This document shows, one piece after another, positions 17,712-26,891 of a stretch of DNA of 64,000 bases. Position 1 is the stretch's first letter; each line of letters begins with the position of its first letter. Position numbers and translations under genes: made by a program. The notes beneath the pieces are model-generated. The model was given only the letters and a program-made list of their open reading frames with translations. It did no database searches and was not told the origin of the DNA. The DNA lies in contig CAWJJQ010000005.1 of the NCBI GenBank assembly GCA_963843255.1, forward strand, positions 528,541-592,540. The letters run 5' to 3'. This DNA comes from Bog-159 sp963843255 (GTDB lineage: Bacteria > Acidobacteriota > Terriglobia > Bryobacterales > Bryobacteraceae).

Positions 17712-18173
17712 CTACTGTCCCGCCGGCGCTGTTGTTGTCGCACCCGGCGTCTTTTTCTGCAACTGCTCAGTGAGCAATCCAAGCTGATCGACACCGGCGG
17801 CGCGCAGATTATTCACCACGTCCACGACCTTCTCATACCGGGCCCGGGAATCCGCCCGGACGAAGCACATCTTGTCGAGCCGGTTAGTCAGCATATCTTT
17901 GACTTTTCCGGGAAGCTGGTCGGCAGGCATCTGGGTGGTATTCAGATAGGTCCGGCCGTCGCGGGTGACCGCGACGATGATGGCGTCGCTCTTATCCGCA
18001 GCCTGCATGGGGACCGGGTTCACGGTCTTCACCATATCCACGCTAATGCCTTTGGACAGCATAGGCGTGATGACCATAAAGATGATGAGCAGCACCAGCA
18101 TCACGTCCACCATGGGCGTGACGTTGATGTCCGCCACGGGCGGAGGGGACTTTTGTTTAAGAATTACCGACAT
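17712..18173 (-). CDS. exbD: ExbD/TolR family protein, first copy
   Basis: A 153-residue ExbD with the transmembrane segment VTPMVDVMLVLLIIFMVIT (in parts), containing the conserved Asp, and a periplasmic part including GRTYLNTTQMPADQL and CFVRADSRARYEKV. It lies between exbB and the second exbD in the same operon, 33 bases before the latter. Confidence 0.92.
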   Translation of the reverse strand: MSVILKQKSPPPVADINVTPMVDVMLVLLIIFMVITPMLSKGISVDMVKTVNPVPMQAADKSDAIIVAVTRDGRTYLNTTQMPADQLPGKVKDMLTNRLDKMCFVRADSRARYEKVVDVVNNLRAAGVDQLGLLTEQLQKKTPGATTTAPAGQ

Positions 18174-18265
18174 AATAAAGCCTCCAGTCCAGGCAGGGTC
18201 TGGGGCGTCCCGGCGCGTGCCGGTCCGCCCCTATTCAACTCGCCGGATGTTTTCGTCTGCACTAC

Positions 18266-19009
18266 CTACTTGCGAGCGGCGGCCCCGCGCTGCGACCGCT
18301 TCAGGAAGTAGTCGATCAATTCGGAACTGGAGTTGCCCATTTCCACGTCGAAGGCTTCAATCTTGCCCGTGAAGTAGTTGAACATCCAGACCGCGGGAAT
18401 AGCCACGAAAAGTCCGATAGCCGTGGTCACCAGGGCTTCGGAAATACCGCCGGCCACAGCGCCCAGACCGGTAGACTTCTCGGTTGAAATCCCCTTGAAC
18501 GCGTTGATGATGCCCACCACCGTTCCGAACAATCCCACGAAGGGGGCGGTGGAACCGATGGTCGCCAAGCCGCTGATACCGCGTTTCAGCTCGGCATGTA
18601 CGATAGCTTCGGCGCGCTCCAGAGCGCGCTGGGAAGCTTCGATATCATCGCCTGAAATCTCAGAGCTCATCTGATGAGCCTGAAACTCCTGCAGGCCGGC
18701 TACCACCACTTTAGCGAGGTGACTTTTCTTGTAGCGGTCCGCAATCTTAATCGCTTCGTCGAGCTTTCCTTCCTTCAAGGCGCCCGCCACGGCCGGAGCG
18801 AAAGCGCGTGATTGCTTACGCGCGGCGCTATAGGCCAACAAACGGTCGATCATGACGCCGATTGACCAAGCCGACATGATGAATAGACCGATAACCACCA
18901 ACTTGGCGGGAACGCCCATCTGTGCCCACAGAGAGCGCGGGTCCCAGCCGATGCCACCGCCGGCCTGCTCCTGTAGTAAAAACGCCCAAACCTGCATTTG
19001 CAAAAGCAT
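18266..19009 (-). CDS. exbB: MotA/TolQ/ExbB proton channel protein
   Basis: A 247-residue protein with three transmembrane helices. The first lies near residues 33-55. The family motif region LATIGSTAPFVGLFGTVVGIINAF (split LATIGSTAPFVGL, FGTVVGIINAF) and the segment AGGISEALVTTAIGLFVAIPAV mark the channel helices. It should form the pentameric channel of the ExbB-ExbD motor at the inner membrane that energises the upstream TonB. Confidence 0.93.
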   Translation of the reverse strand: MLLQMQVWAFLLQEQAGGGIGWDPRSLWAQMGVPAKLVVIGLFIMSAWSIGVMIDRLLAYSAARKQSRAFAPAVAGALKEGKLDEAIKIADRYKKSHLAKVVVAGLQEFQAHQMSSEISGDDIEASQRALERAEAIVHAELKRGISGLATIGSTAPFVGLFGTVVGIINAFKGISTEKSTGLGAVAGGISEALVTTAIGLFVAIPAVWMFNYFTGKIEAFDVEMGNSSSELIDYFLKRSQRGAAARK

Positions 19010-19050
19010 TGTCCTGTTCTCCTGCGAGTTGAATTAGTGTAACTGACTGC

Positions 19051-19809
19051 TTACTGGCTCAACGTGAAGTTCACGTCGATTTGAGTAACCACTTCCACCG
19101 GCTCGCCGTTGAGGAGAGTCGGCTGATAGACCCACTGTTTCACCGCTTCCATGGCGGCAGGCACCAGCAGCGGATGGCCGCTGGCGACCGTGAGATTTTG
19201 AATGGTACCATCTTTACCGATAATGGCGTTAAGCCTTACCACGCCAGAGATGCGCGCCTGCTTGGCGAGCGGCGGATATACGGGCCGGGGTTGACGGATG
19301 AGCTTGGCCTGCTGGACGTTGCCACCTACGCGGATGCGTTGCGGGGTGACCGGTTTTTCGACCTTAACCGGCGGAGGCGGAGGCGGAGGCGCGGCCGTGG
19401 GAACCGATCCGATAATGCCGCCAATCACACCACCCGCGGCGCCACCAGGAACGCCACCGGGAACGCCGCCAACCACACCGCCCGAGGACGGCGGAGGCAG
19501 CTCTTCTTCCTTAATCATGGCAACATCTTTGGGGATGACTTTGGGAGCCATCAAGCGGCCGGCATCGAACTGGCGCGGGATGATTTTGATGACTTTGGGA
19601 GGCGCGGCGGCCGGCGGTGGAGGTGGCGGGGGAGGCGGCGGCGGCGCCACCAGGAAGCTGGTCAACTGGCTTTTGGGTAGAGCATCGAAATAGATCATCG
19701 GGATCAGGACCGCGATCGCGATCACACCGATCTGGGCGAGGAACGACACCAGCACGGTCCAGCTTTTGTGCGTCTTGCCCACGCCCTCGACGAAAGTTTG
19801 CTCGAACAT
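19051..19809 (-). CDS. tonB: Energy transducer TonB
   Basis: A 252-residue TonB. One N-terminal helix (SFLAQIGVIAIAVLIPMIYF, around residues 23-42) anchors it. A run of about eleven prolines and Pro/Gly-rich linkers spans the periplasm, and the C-terminal TonB domain contains PVYPPLAKQARISGVVRL, VASGHPLLVPAAMEAV and WVYQPTLLNGEPVEV. It heads the operon tonB-exbB-exbD-exbD-TPR and drives outer-membrane TonB-dependent receptors. Confidence 0.93.
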   Translation of the reverse strand: MFEQTFVEGVGKTHKSWTVLVSFLAQIGVIAIAVLIPMIYFDALPKSQLTSFLVAPPPPPPPPPPPAAAPPKVIKIIPRQFDAGRLMAPKVIPKDVAMIKEEELPPPSSGGVVGGVPGGVPGGAAGGVIGGIIGSVPTAAPPPPPPPVKVEKPVTPQRIRVGGNVQQAKLIRQPRPVYPPLAKQARISGVVRLNAIIGKDGTIQNLTVASGHPLLVPAAMEAVKQWVYQPTLLNGEPVEVVTQIDVNFTLSQ

Positions 19810-19827
19810 AAAATCCTCCTTACGTCC

Positions 19828-21060
19828 CTATTTCACGGCTTTGGCCGGACTCTTACGCGCCGGCGGTGACGGCCTGCCTGCCGCCACGGGCACCGGAGCC
19901 GTCCTCTTCCTCGAGTCTGCCCAATTGTGCCAGAACAGAACGATCGGGCTGGCCACGAAAACGGAAGAGTACGTACCGATAATAATACCTACTACTAATG
20001 CAAAGGAAAAGCCATGCAGCACCGGGCCGCCGAACAAGAATAGCGCGATTACAGTCAGGAACGTGAGACCGGAGGTCATGACCGTCCTGCTCAACGTTTG
20101 ATTGACGCTCTTGTTGATGAGCGATTCCAGTGGCTCACGGCGCAGAATCTTCAGATTCTCGCGGATGCGGTCGAAGATGACGATCGTGTCGTTCATGGAA
20201 TAGCCGACCAACGTCAACAAAGCCGCGATCACCGTGAGCGTGATCTCCTTATTAAATAGGGAGAACAGCCCGATCGTGATGATCGTATCGTGGAAGCACG
20301 CAACCACCGCCGCCACGCCATAAATCCATTCAAATCGAAAGGCTATATATATCAACATTCCACCCAGCGCGTAAAGGGTGGCCAGCACTGCTTTGGTGCG
20401 CAACTCGGCGCCGACCTTGGGCCCGACCATTTTTACCTCGGAGATCGAGAAAGGGGCCAGGTAGCATTGCTGTTTGAGAACGTTAATAATAGCAGAGTTT
20501 ACGCCGGGCACCGCCGCAAGTTGATCGAAGTTGCTGAGGATGCCGGAACGCGGCGGCGTGTCCCGAAACGTGCGGATATCATTGGCGAGTTTTTGCAGGG
20601 CCTGATCGGATAACTGCACGCCAGCCTGCTGCAGGGGCACGGTGATACGGTCGGCAATTTCAGTGGCGCCGGCATTGTTGAAGTCGAGCTTGCCGCTCTG
20701 CGGATCGCCGAAGGTGGCCTCGAGCGTATCCTGCATGGACTTGCGGGCGACATTCATCTGCTGTTCCCGCATGCGCTCGGTCCCGATCACCACCTCGTTC
20801 CTGGAGGTGATGTCGCTCAGCGGCTGCACCGTAACTTCACCGCTGATCTTCTTGGAGAGCGCCGAGCGGATCTGGCGTTCAGGCGGGGGACCGTTCCACT
20901 TGACGGTCATCTGGGTGCCTTCTTTGAACTCGATGCCGTAACGCAGACCGCCGTGGGCGATGATACTGCCGATCCCGGCTACGGAGAGCACCAGCGAGGC
21001 GCCGATGAACGGCCATTTGTAGTGCAGGAAATCGAAATTCGTGTTCTTAAAAATTTGCAT
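19828..21060 (-). CDS. secF: Protein-export membrane protein SecF
   Basis: A 410-residue SecF. Visible are the N-terminal helix, the YGIEFKEGTQMTVKW start of the periplasmic P1-like domain, and the transmembrane bundle with VGAELRTKAVLATLYALGGMLIYIAFRFEW (in parts) and YSMNDTIVIFDRIRENL. It is longer than E. coli SecF (about 323) because of an enlarged periplasmic domain and a basic, Pro/Ala-rich C-terminus (RKRTAPVPVAAGRP). It uses proton motive force to help late steps of Sec export. It lies downstream of secD. Confidence 0.93.
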   Translation of the reverse strand: MQIFKNTNFDFLHYKWPFIGASLVLSVAGIGSIIAHGGLRYGIEFKEGTQMTVKWNGPPPERQIRSALSKKISGEVTVQPLSDITSRNEVVIGTERMREQQMNVARKSMQDTLEATFGDPQSGKLDFNNAGATEIADRITVPLQQAGVQLSDQALQKLANDIRTFRDTPPRSGILSNFDQLAAVPGVNSAIINVLKQQCYLAPFSISEVKMVGPKVGAELRTKAVLATLYALGGMLIYIAFRFEWIYGVAAVVACFHDTIITIGLFSLFNKEITLTVIAALLTLVGYSMNDTIVIFDRIRENLKILRREPLESLINKSVNQTLSRTVMTSGLTFLTVIALFLFGGPVLHGFSFALVVGIIIGTYSSVFVASPIVLFWHNWADSRKRTAPVPVAAGRPSPPARKSPAKAVK

Positions 21061-21204
21061 CGGAATAAGCCATACCGGTGCTTAACATTACTTCGACACC
21101 GGACTTTCGAAAATTGTTCCCATAAGCCCGCGGCGCCGGGGCATACCCCGTCCCCTCACGGCCGCGCGGAATGCCGCGGCCCGGCAACGGATGCCTGCGC
21201 CACA

Positions 21205-22824
21205 TTATATACTCAACTCCGCCAGCTGGCGGCGGCCCGACAACTCGTAGTCGAAGATGACCTTCGACACAAACACGGCCGTGAAGACATTGGCGATGAG
21301 GCCGATGGTCAGGGTGACGGCAAAGCCGCGCACCGGCCCTTCTCCGAAAATAAAGAGAAAAGCGCACGAAACCACGGTGGTGACGTGGGTATCCACGATG
21401 GTCCACCAGGCCTTGGAAAAGCCCGCATCCACGGCGGAGACGATGGCCTTGCCGGAGCGCAGCTCTTCGCGAATGCGCTCGAAGATCAGGACGTTGCTGT
21501 CAACCGCCATACCGATGGTCAGGATGACGCCGGCGATGCCGGGCAGGGTCAGGACCGCTTTGAAGTACGACAGGGCGGCCATCAGGATCACGGTATTCAG
21601 CAGCAGAGCCAGGACCGCGTTGACGCCGCTGCGCTTGTAGTAGACGAGCATCACCACGATGACGGCAGCCAGGCCGGCCAGACCCGCTATAATACCGGCG
21701 CGAATAGAATCGGCGCCCAACGACGGCCCGACGGAACTTTCATAGACCGTTTCGATGGTGGCCGGGAGGGCACCGGCACGCAGCACCAGGGCCAGGTCGG
21801 ATGCTTCCTGTTCGCTGCTGATATTTTCGATCTGGCCACTATCCTCGATGCGGCCTTTGATCACCGCCACGCTGTAAATCTGATTATCCATTACAACGGC
21901 GAGGTAATTTCCGATATTCGATTCCGTAAATCTGCCAAAGCGCTTGCCGGCGTCGGGGCTGAGGGTGAACTGAGTGTCCCATTTGCGCATTTCGTCCTGG
22001 CCGGCGCGCGCGTTGCGCACGTCCGTGCCGCGGATTACGGGGGTCTTGGCGAGAAGATACCATTGCTCACGCCCGTCGGCCTGCGGCCGCATTTTCACCA
22101 GCTTGGTATTGAAGGGCAGGAAGCCGCCCTTATCGGCGAGGGCGGCCTCGCGGCTGGGGTACGGATGATCGCCTTTGACGGCGGTAATCTCGAGTTGCGC
22201 GGTGGTCTGCATGATTTCGCGCACGCGCGCCGGATCGTCCACGCCGGGAAGTTCCACCAGGATCTCGTAGTCCTTGTCGGCCTGCCCGTACTGCTGCACG
22301 GTGGGTTCGGTGAGGCCAAGCTGATTGATACGGTTGCTGATGGTTTGCAGGGAGCGATCCACGGTGTCGCGTTTGAGCGTGACCAGTTCGGAGGGCCGCA
22401 TATTCAGCCGGTAATCGGTGGCGTTGATGGGCGTGAGCACCCATTGGGAATAGCGCTCGGTGACGAGATTGCGGAACGCGGTGGTTTTGGTGGCGGGGAT
22501 GCCCTTCACATCGATTTCGATCTTATCCGAATCCTCGATAGTGGCGGGGTCGTTGCGGTCGATGCTGGCGTAATCGATGGACTGCTTGTGCATGTCATCT
22601 TTCATGCGTTCGATGGCGCCATCCGCCTCGGTTTTCAGAGCGTCCTGTACGTGTACCTGCAGCACCATGTGGCTGCCGCCCTTGAGATCCAGCCCCAGCC
22701 GGATGTTATGGCTCAGATTGTCTACCAGGGCATCTTTCGATTTCGGAAAGCCGATAATGCCGAAGATGCAAACCAGGATCGTGACCACGATCACTACGGT
22801 CCTACCCGTCACATTTTTTCGCAT
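21205..22824 (-). CDS. secD: Protein-export membrane protein SecD
   Basis: A 539-residue SecD. The N-terminal helix is followed by LGLDLKGGSHMVLQV, the P1 domain with SNRINQLGLTEPTVQQYG (here ISNRINQLGLTEP), and the six-helix bundle with AGVILTIGMAVDSNVLIFERIREEL (in parts: GMAVDSNVLIFERIREEL). It works with SecF and YajC on the SecYEG translocon. The order tgt-yajC-secD-secF on the minus strand is the widespread bacterial arrangement. Confidence 0.95.
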   Translation of the reverse strand: MRKNVTGRTVVIVVTILVCIFGIIGFPKSKDALVDNLSHNIRLGLDLKGGSHMVLQVHVQDALKTEADGAIERMKDDMHKQSIDYASIDRNDPATIEDSDKIEIDVKGIPATKTTAFRNLVTERYSQWVLTPINATDYRLNMRPSELVTLKRDTVDRSLQTISNRINQLGLTEPTVQQYGQADKDYEILVELPGVDDPARVREIMQTTAQLEITAVKGDHPYPSREAALADKGGFLPFNTKLVKMRPQADGREQWYLLAKTPVIRGTDVRNARAGQDEMRKWDTQFTLSPDAGKRFGRFTESNIGNYLAVVMDNQIYSVAVIKGRIEDSGQIENISSEQEASDLALVLRAGALPATIETVYESSVGPSLGADSIRAGIIAGLAGLAAVIVVMLVYYKRSGVNAVLALLLNTVILMAALSYFKAVLTLPGIAGVILTIGMAVDSNVLIFERIREELRSGKAIVSAVDAGFSKAWWTIVDTHVTTVVSCAFLFIFGEGPVRGFAVTLTIGLIANVFTAVFVSKVIFDYELSGRRQLAELSI

Positions 22825-22864
22825 GAGGATTGTGCCTTGCTTCTGTAAACTATTGTCTTACTGT

Positions 22865-23179
22865 TTATTTCTTGCCGTCGCCCGTCACCTGATTGGAAAC
22901 CGCGCTGCGGGCCACCTGCAGCTTGATATTGTCGGGCTTCACGCGCAGGACCATCGTGTCGTCATCTCCAATGGAGATAATCGTACCGACAATTCCGCCA
23001 CTGGTAAGGACGGTGTCTCCATTCTTCAGGGAACTCAGCATCGACTGCTGCTTCTTCTTCTGCCGCTGCATGGGAAGGAACAGCAGAAAATAGAAAATGC
23101 CGAAGATCAGGAGAATGGGGAGGAAGCCCAGGATAGAGCCACTTGGGGACGATGTTTGGAGAATTAGATTTGGAACCAC
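22865..23179 (-). CDS. yajC: Preprotein translocase subunit YajC
   Basis: A 104-residue protein with a single transmembrane helix (LPILLIFGIFYFLLFLPMQR) followed by QRKKKQQSMLSSLKNGDTVLTSGGIVGTI (in parts), the classic YajC sequence. It lies between tgt and secD and belongs to the SecDF-YajC accessory complex. Confidence 0.95.
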   Translation of the reverse strand: MVPNLILQTSSPSGSILGFLPILLIFGIFYFLLFLPMQRQKKKQQSMLSSLKNGDTVLTSGGIVGTIISIGDDDTMVLRVKPDNIKLQVARSAVSNQVTGDGKK

Positions 23180-23188
23180 GTTGGCAAA

Positions 23189-24334
23189 CTACTCGATTTC
23201 AACCGGCGCCGAGCGGACGGTTTGCAAATATTCAGGATACCTACCCGATAGTATAGCGTGCCTGATCTCACGCATGATGTCAAGGTAGCGCTTGACATTG
23301 TGGAGCGTCGCGAGCGCGGCGTACAGGATCTCACCAGCCTGAAAAAGATGGCGGAGATAGGCTCGGGAAAAGCTGCTACAAGTATAACACCCGCATTTCG
23401 GATCAAGAGGCCCGGGATCGTCTTTGTAGCGCGCCTGCTTGATGCGCACGGCGCCCTGCGAAGTAAATAGGCAGCCGTTGCGGGCGTTGCGGGAAGGCAG
23501 CACGCAATCCATCATGTCGATACCGCGGGCCACGTATTCGGGCAGCTCATCAGGCATGCCCACACCCATGGCGTAGCGCGGCCGGGAGCGCGGCAACAGA
23601 GCTTCGGAGATCTCCACCATTTCGAGGCTCAGGGGACGCGGCTCGCCCACCGACAGGCCACCGATGGCGTAGCCGTCCGCATTCAGATCGACCAGCGCGG
23701 CGGCACAAGAGCGGCGCAGGTCCGCGAACATAGATCCTTGGACGATGGGGAACAACGCATGCCGGGTAGAGATCTCCGTGCGGCGCTTTTCAAGAAAGGC
23801 GTGCCCGGCGCGCGCCCAGCGCACCGTGCGTTCCGTGGAGATGCGCGCGTATTCGTGGCTGACGGGGTACTCGGGACATTCGTCGAGCACCATCATAATG
23901 TCGCTGCCGAAGGCCAGTTGGGTTTCCACGGTCGACTCGGGCGTGAAGGTGTGGGTATCGCCGTTCAGGTGAGACTGGAAGACGACACCATTGTCTGTAA
24001 TCTTGCGGAGGCCGCTAAGGCTGAAGACCTGGAATCCGCCGGAATCGGTCAGGATGGCGCGCGGCCAGGACATGAATTGATGCAGGCCGCCCATGCGACG
24101 GATCAGATCGGGGCCGGGACGCAGATACAGATGATAGGTGTTGGCCAATAGGATGCGGACGTCGAGTTCGCCGGCCAGTTCACGCGGAGCTAATCCTTTG
24201 ACGGTGGCCTGGGTACCGACGGGCATGAAGACAGGCGTCTCGATGACGCCATGCGGCGTGTGGAGCAGACCGGCGCGCGCGCGGGTGACCGGACACTCGG
24301 CCTGGATTTCAAAAAAGAAGGGATCGGCCGCCAA
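23189..24334 (-). CDS. tgt: tRNA-guanine transglycosylase (queuine/preQ1 insertion)
   Basis: A 381-residue enzyme that exchanges guanine-34 for preQ1 in GUN anticodons. Family landmarks: TPVFMPVGTQATVKGL, ILLANTYHLYLRPG, the catalytic Asp in LTDSGGFQVFSL, GGLSVGEP, YAMGVGMPDEL with VLPSRNARNG, and the zinc site CGCYTCSSFSRAYLRHL. The TTG at 24334 is chosen as start because it lies just after the stop of the preceding gene (TGATCTCTTG) and gives the usual family length. The longer frame to 24379 runs back into a tandem repeat. Confidence 0.92.
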   Translation of the reverse strand: MAADPFFFEIQAECPVTRARAGLLHTPHGVIETPVFMPVGTQATVKGLAPRELAGELDVRILLANTYHLYLRPGPDLIRRMGGLHQFMSWPRAILTDSGGFQVFSLSGLRKITDNGVVFQSHLNGDTHTFTPESTVETQLAFGSDIMMVLDECPEYPVSHEYARISTERTVRWARAGHAFLEKRRTEISTRHALFPIVQGSMFADLRRSCAAALVDLNADGYAIGGLSVGEPRPLSLEMVEISEALLPRSRPRYAMGVGMPDELPEYVARGIDMMDCVLPSRNARNGCLFTSQGAVRIKQARYKDDPGPLDPKCGCYTCSSFSRAYLRHLFQAGEILYAALATLHNVKRYLDIMREIRHAILSGRYPEYLQTVRSAPVEIE

Positions 24335-24338
24335 GAGA

Positions 24339-25067
24339 TCAGACCTTGCCTTTGACGCTGCCTTTGAGAAACCGCGCAAAACGGGGCCACGGCCCCGCCG
24401 CCATCATACCGCGAGTCCCTATCCTGTTTGGCGGCGCGGACACGCGCCCCTTTGCGCTCCTGAGAAACCGCGCAAAACGGGGCCACGGCCCCGCCGCCAT
24501 CATACCGCGAGTCCCTATCCTGTTTGGCGGCGCGGACACGCGCCCCTTTGCGCTCCTGAGAAACCGCGCAAAACGGGGCCACGGCCCCGCCGCCATCATA
24601 CCGCGAGTCCCTATCCTGTTTGGCGGCGCGGACACGCGCCCCTTTGCGCTCCTGAGAAACCGCGCAAAACGGGGCCACGACCGCGCCGCCCAGGCCTGGC
24701 CGGCGAAGTGGCCGGTCGCCGCGCCAATTAAAGGCGGGACCGCAAGAACGAACAGGAGCATAGGTGCAAAAGACCAGAGATTGTGCCGCGTGGGATCACT
24801 GGATATTTCGGCGATCTGCCGCATGGTGTGTGCGAGTGCCAGGCCGCCCCAGACAGCCGCGGTGATCAGCAAGGTAAGGCGCTCACCGAAATTGCGGACC
24901 GCGTGGACAAGCAGCAGCGCGGATAGCGAACAGACCAGCAGCACCGGGGGATCTCCACGCATCCATTCCTGATGGCGGTACGCATCACCCATCGCGGAGA
25001 GATCGGCGAAGAAGCCTACGGCGGCAGCTGCCGATAGACGCGTAGTGGGCGTCATGGGCGTAAGCAA
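24339..25067 (-). CDS. Small membrane protein with C-terminal 32-residue tandem repeats
   Basis: A 242-residue protein. The N-terminal about 125 residues form three or four hydrophobic helices (LLVCSLSALLLVHAV, LLITAAVWGGLALAH, FAPMLLFVLAVPPLIGAATG) and are of unknown function. The rest is a 32-residue unit repeated in frame three times (WPRFARFLRSAKGRVSAPP ... MMAAGP) and ending WPRFARFLKGSVKGKV. The coding repeat is the 96-bp palindromic DNA element annotated separately, so the tail probably arose by element insertion and expansion. The native protein may have ended near the first repeat. The gene stops five bases before tgt. Confidence 0.65.
   Translation of the reverse strand: MLTPMTPTTRLSAAAAVGFFADLSAMGDAYRHQEWMRGDPPVLLVCSLSALLLVHAVRNFGERLTLLITAAVWGGLALAHTMRQIAEISSDPTRHNLWSFAPMLLFVLAVPPLIGAATGHFAGQAWAARSWPRFARFLRSAKGRVSAPPNRIGTRGMMAAGPWPRFARFLRSAKGRVSAPPNRIGTRGMMAAGPWPRFARFLRSAKGRVSAPPNRIGTRGMMAAGPWPRFARFLKGSVKGKV
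24366..24690. repeat. 96-bp palindromic tandem repeat, three full copies and one partial
   Basis: Units start with GAGAAACCGCGCAAAACGG at 24366, 24462, 24558 and 24654 and are identical or nearly so. Each unit is an imperfect inverted repeat: the left arm GCGCAAAACGGGGCCACGGC matches the reverse complement of the right end GCGCCCCTTTGCGC with flanking GGCGGCGCGG. The period of 96 bp keeps the reading frame of the overlapping gene. A related single copy is at 41031-41119. Confidence 0.93.
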
Positions 25068-25172
25068 GCGGACTTGTCTTCAGTCTACACGATGCCAGGC
25101 GCGCCACAGTGATGCGGCGTACAGAGGGCCGGCACTTGCTCGTAGGATTGCGGAGGTTTGAAATCGAACATT

Positions 25173-26756
25173 ATGAAACCCGCAGGCCTGTTTTTCATCG
25201 TGGTGGCGACGGTATGTGCGCAGGCACCCAATCCGACGCAACAGGGTGGCGCCATGACGCCGGAGCAGACGGGGCAGCCCATGCCCATCTTTCGAGTTAC
25301 GGTGGTCTCCCGCACCATCAGCGCGATCAACTATCACCACCGCAGCGGAACCACCAATATCGATTTTCGCGGCACGGAGTTGATGCCGATGGCAAAGGGA
25401 GAGGCGCGGGTGGATAGCCAGATGGGGGCGACCAAGGTCGATGTTCACGTCAACCACCTGACGCCGGCCAACCAGTTCGGTCCGGAATACCTTACCTATG
25501 TGTTGTGGGCCATCACGCCGGAAGGACGAGCGCAGAATCTGGGTGAACTGGCGCTCAGCGGCGACCATAGCAGCCTGATGGCGACCAGTTCGCTGCAGGT
25601 GTTCGGGCTGATTGTTACGGCCGAACCTTATTTCGCAGTCACGCAGCCGAGCGACGTCGTGGTGATGGAGAACTTTGTGCGTAACGACACGACCGGCACG
25701 ATCGAACACGTGGAGGCCAAGTACGAGTTGCTGCAGCGCGGGCAGTACGTACTGAACCGCGCGGCTTACCAGCCGGTGAAGATCAACCCGAAGGGTCCGT
25801 TGCAATTAGCTGAAGCGGAGAACGCGGTGGAGATCGCGCGGCTGGCGGGCGCGGACCGCTACGCTCCGGATACGTTTCAGAAGGCCATGATCGCATTGCA
25901 GAACGCCGAAGGCTTCATGAGCAATCACGGCGGCAAGCCGGTGGAGACCAACGCGCGGGAAGCGGCGCAGACGGCCGAGGACGCGCGACTGATCACTTAC
26001 AAGAAGATCGCGGACGAGCAACTGGCGCATGAGCGGCAGATGAAGGAAGAACAGTTGGCGGCGCAGCGGGCCGCGGCCGAACAGGCGCAGGCGAACGCAC
26101 AGACGGCGGAAGCGCAGCGCGCGGCGGCAGAGCAGGCACAGCAACAGGCCCAAGCCGCGGCCGCCCAGGCGGCCCAGGACAAGGCCGCAGCGGATGCCGC
26201 ACGCGCAGCCGCCCTGCAACAACAGCAGCAAGCCCAGGCGGACGCCGAACGGGCAAGGCAGGCCGCCGCCCAGGCGGATGCGCAGCGCCAGCAGGCCGAG
26301 GCCGAAAAGGCGCAAATGCGCGAGAAACTGATGCAGCAATTGAACACCGTGCTGGAGACGCGCGAGACAGCGCGCGGCCTGATCGTGAACATCAACGACG
26401 TGCTGTTCGACTTCAACAAATACACGCTGAAGCCCGGCGCACGCGAGAAGATGGCGAAGGTATCCGGCATTCTGCTGGCCTACCCTGGATTGAAGCTCCA
26501 ACTGGAAGGGCACACTGATAGCGTAGGCAGCGACGACTACAATCTGACGCTATCTCAAAAGCGCGCCGATGCGGTGCGCGATTTCCTGACGGAAGAAGGC
26601 GTGCCACTGGAAAACATTTCCGCGGTCGGACTAGGTAAAGCCGATCCGGTGGCGTCGAACGACACGGCTGCCGGGCGGCAGCAGAACCGGCGCGTGGAAC
26701 TGGTAGTGTCGGGCGAAGGCATCGGGATCCAGACGGGCGATGCGGGGCAGCGGTAA
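25173..26756 (+). CDS. OmpA-family outer membrane/peptidoglycan-binding protein with long coiled coil
   Basis: A 527-residue secreted protein. A signal peptide (MKPAGLFFIVVATVCAQ) leads into an N-terminal beta-rich domain of unknown family (about 30-200). An Ala/Gln/Glu-rich coiled coil (about 270-395) follows, then a C-terminal OmpA domain: LFDFNKYTLKPGAREKM, GHTDSVGSDDYNLTLSQKRA, and NRRVELVV. The OmpA domain binds peptidoglycan, and the coiled coil could span the periplasm like a Pal/Lpp-type tether. The ATG at 25173 is preferred; a TTG at 25158 sits only one base after GGAGG. Confidence 0.9.
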   Translation: MKPAGLFFIVVATVCAQAPNPTQQGGAMTPEQTGQPMPIFRVTVVSRTISAINYHHRSGTTNIDFRGTELMPMAKGEARVDSQMGATKVDVHVNHLTPANQFGPEYLTYVLWAITPEGRAQNLGELALSGDHSSLMATSSLQVFGLIVTAEPYFAVTQPSDVVVMENFVRNDTTGTIEHVEAKYELLQRGQYVLNRAAYQPVKINPKGPLQLAEAENAVEIARLAGADRYAPDTFQKAMIALQNAEGFMSNHGGKPVETNAREAAQTAEDARLITYKKIADEQLAHERQMKEEQLAAQRAAAEQAQANAQTAEAQRAAAEQAQQQAQAAAAQAAQDKAAADAARAAALQQQQQAQADAERARQAAAQADAQRQQAEAEKAQMREKLMQQLNTVLETRETARGLIVNINDVLFDFNKYTLKPGAREKMAKVSGILLAYPGLKLQLEGHTDSVGSDDYNLTLSQKRADAVRDFLTEEGVPLENISAVGLGKADPVASNDTAAGRQQNRRVELVVSGEGIGIQTGDAGQR

Positions 26757-26837
26757 GAGTCGCGAGAAGGACATTCCGAACGAAGCTACGGACGAACAAA
26801 CCCACTAAATAAACTGCTTGTTTGCTATATTAGATGA

Positions 26838-26866
26838 GGGGCCTCCGGGATTGGTGGCCCCTTTTT
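26838..26866 (+). terminator. Rho-independent terminator after the OmpA-family gene
   Basis: GGGGCC and GGCCCC form a six-bp stem around a 12-nt loop, followed by TTTTT, about 80 bases after the stop codon. Confidence 0.8.
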
Positions 26867-26891
26867 ATTTGTTCGTGGTATGCTCTAACGC

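Noticed and set aside
24366..24690. CRISPR array
   Set aside because: The repeats are contiguous 96-bp units without unique spacers and have no cas genes nearby.
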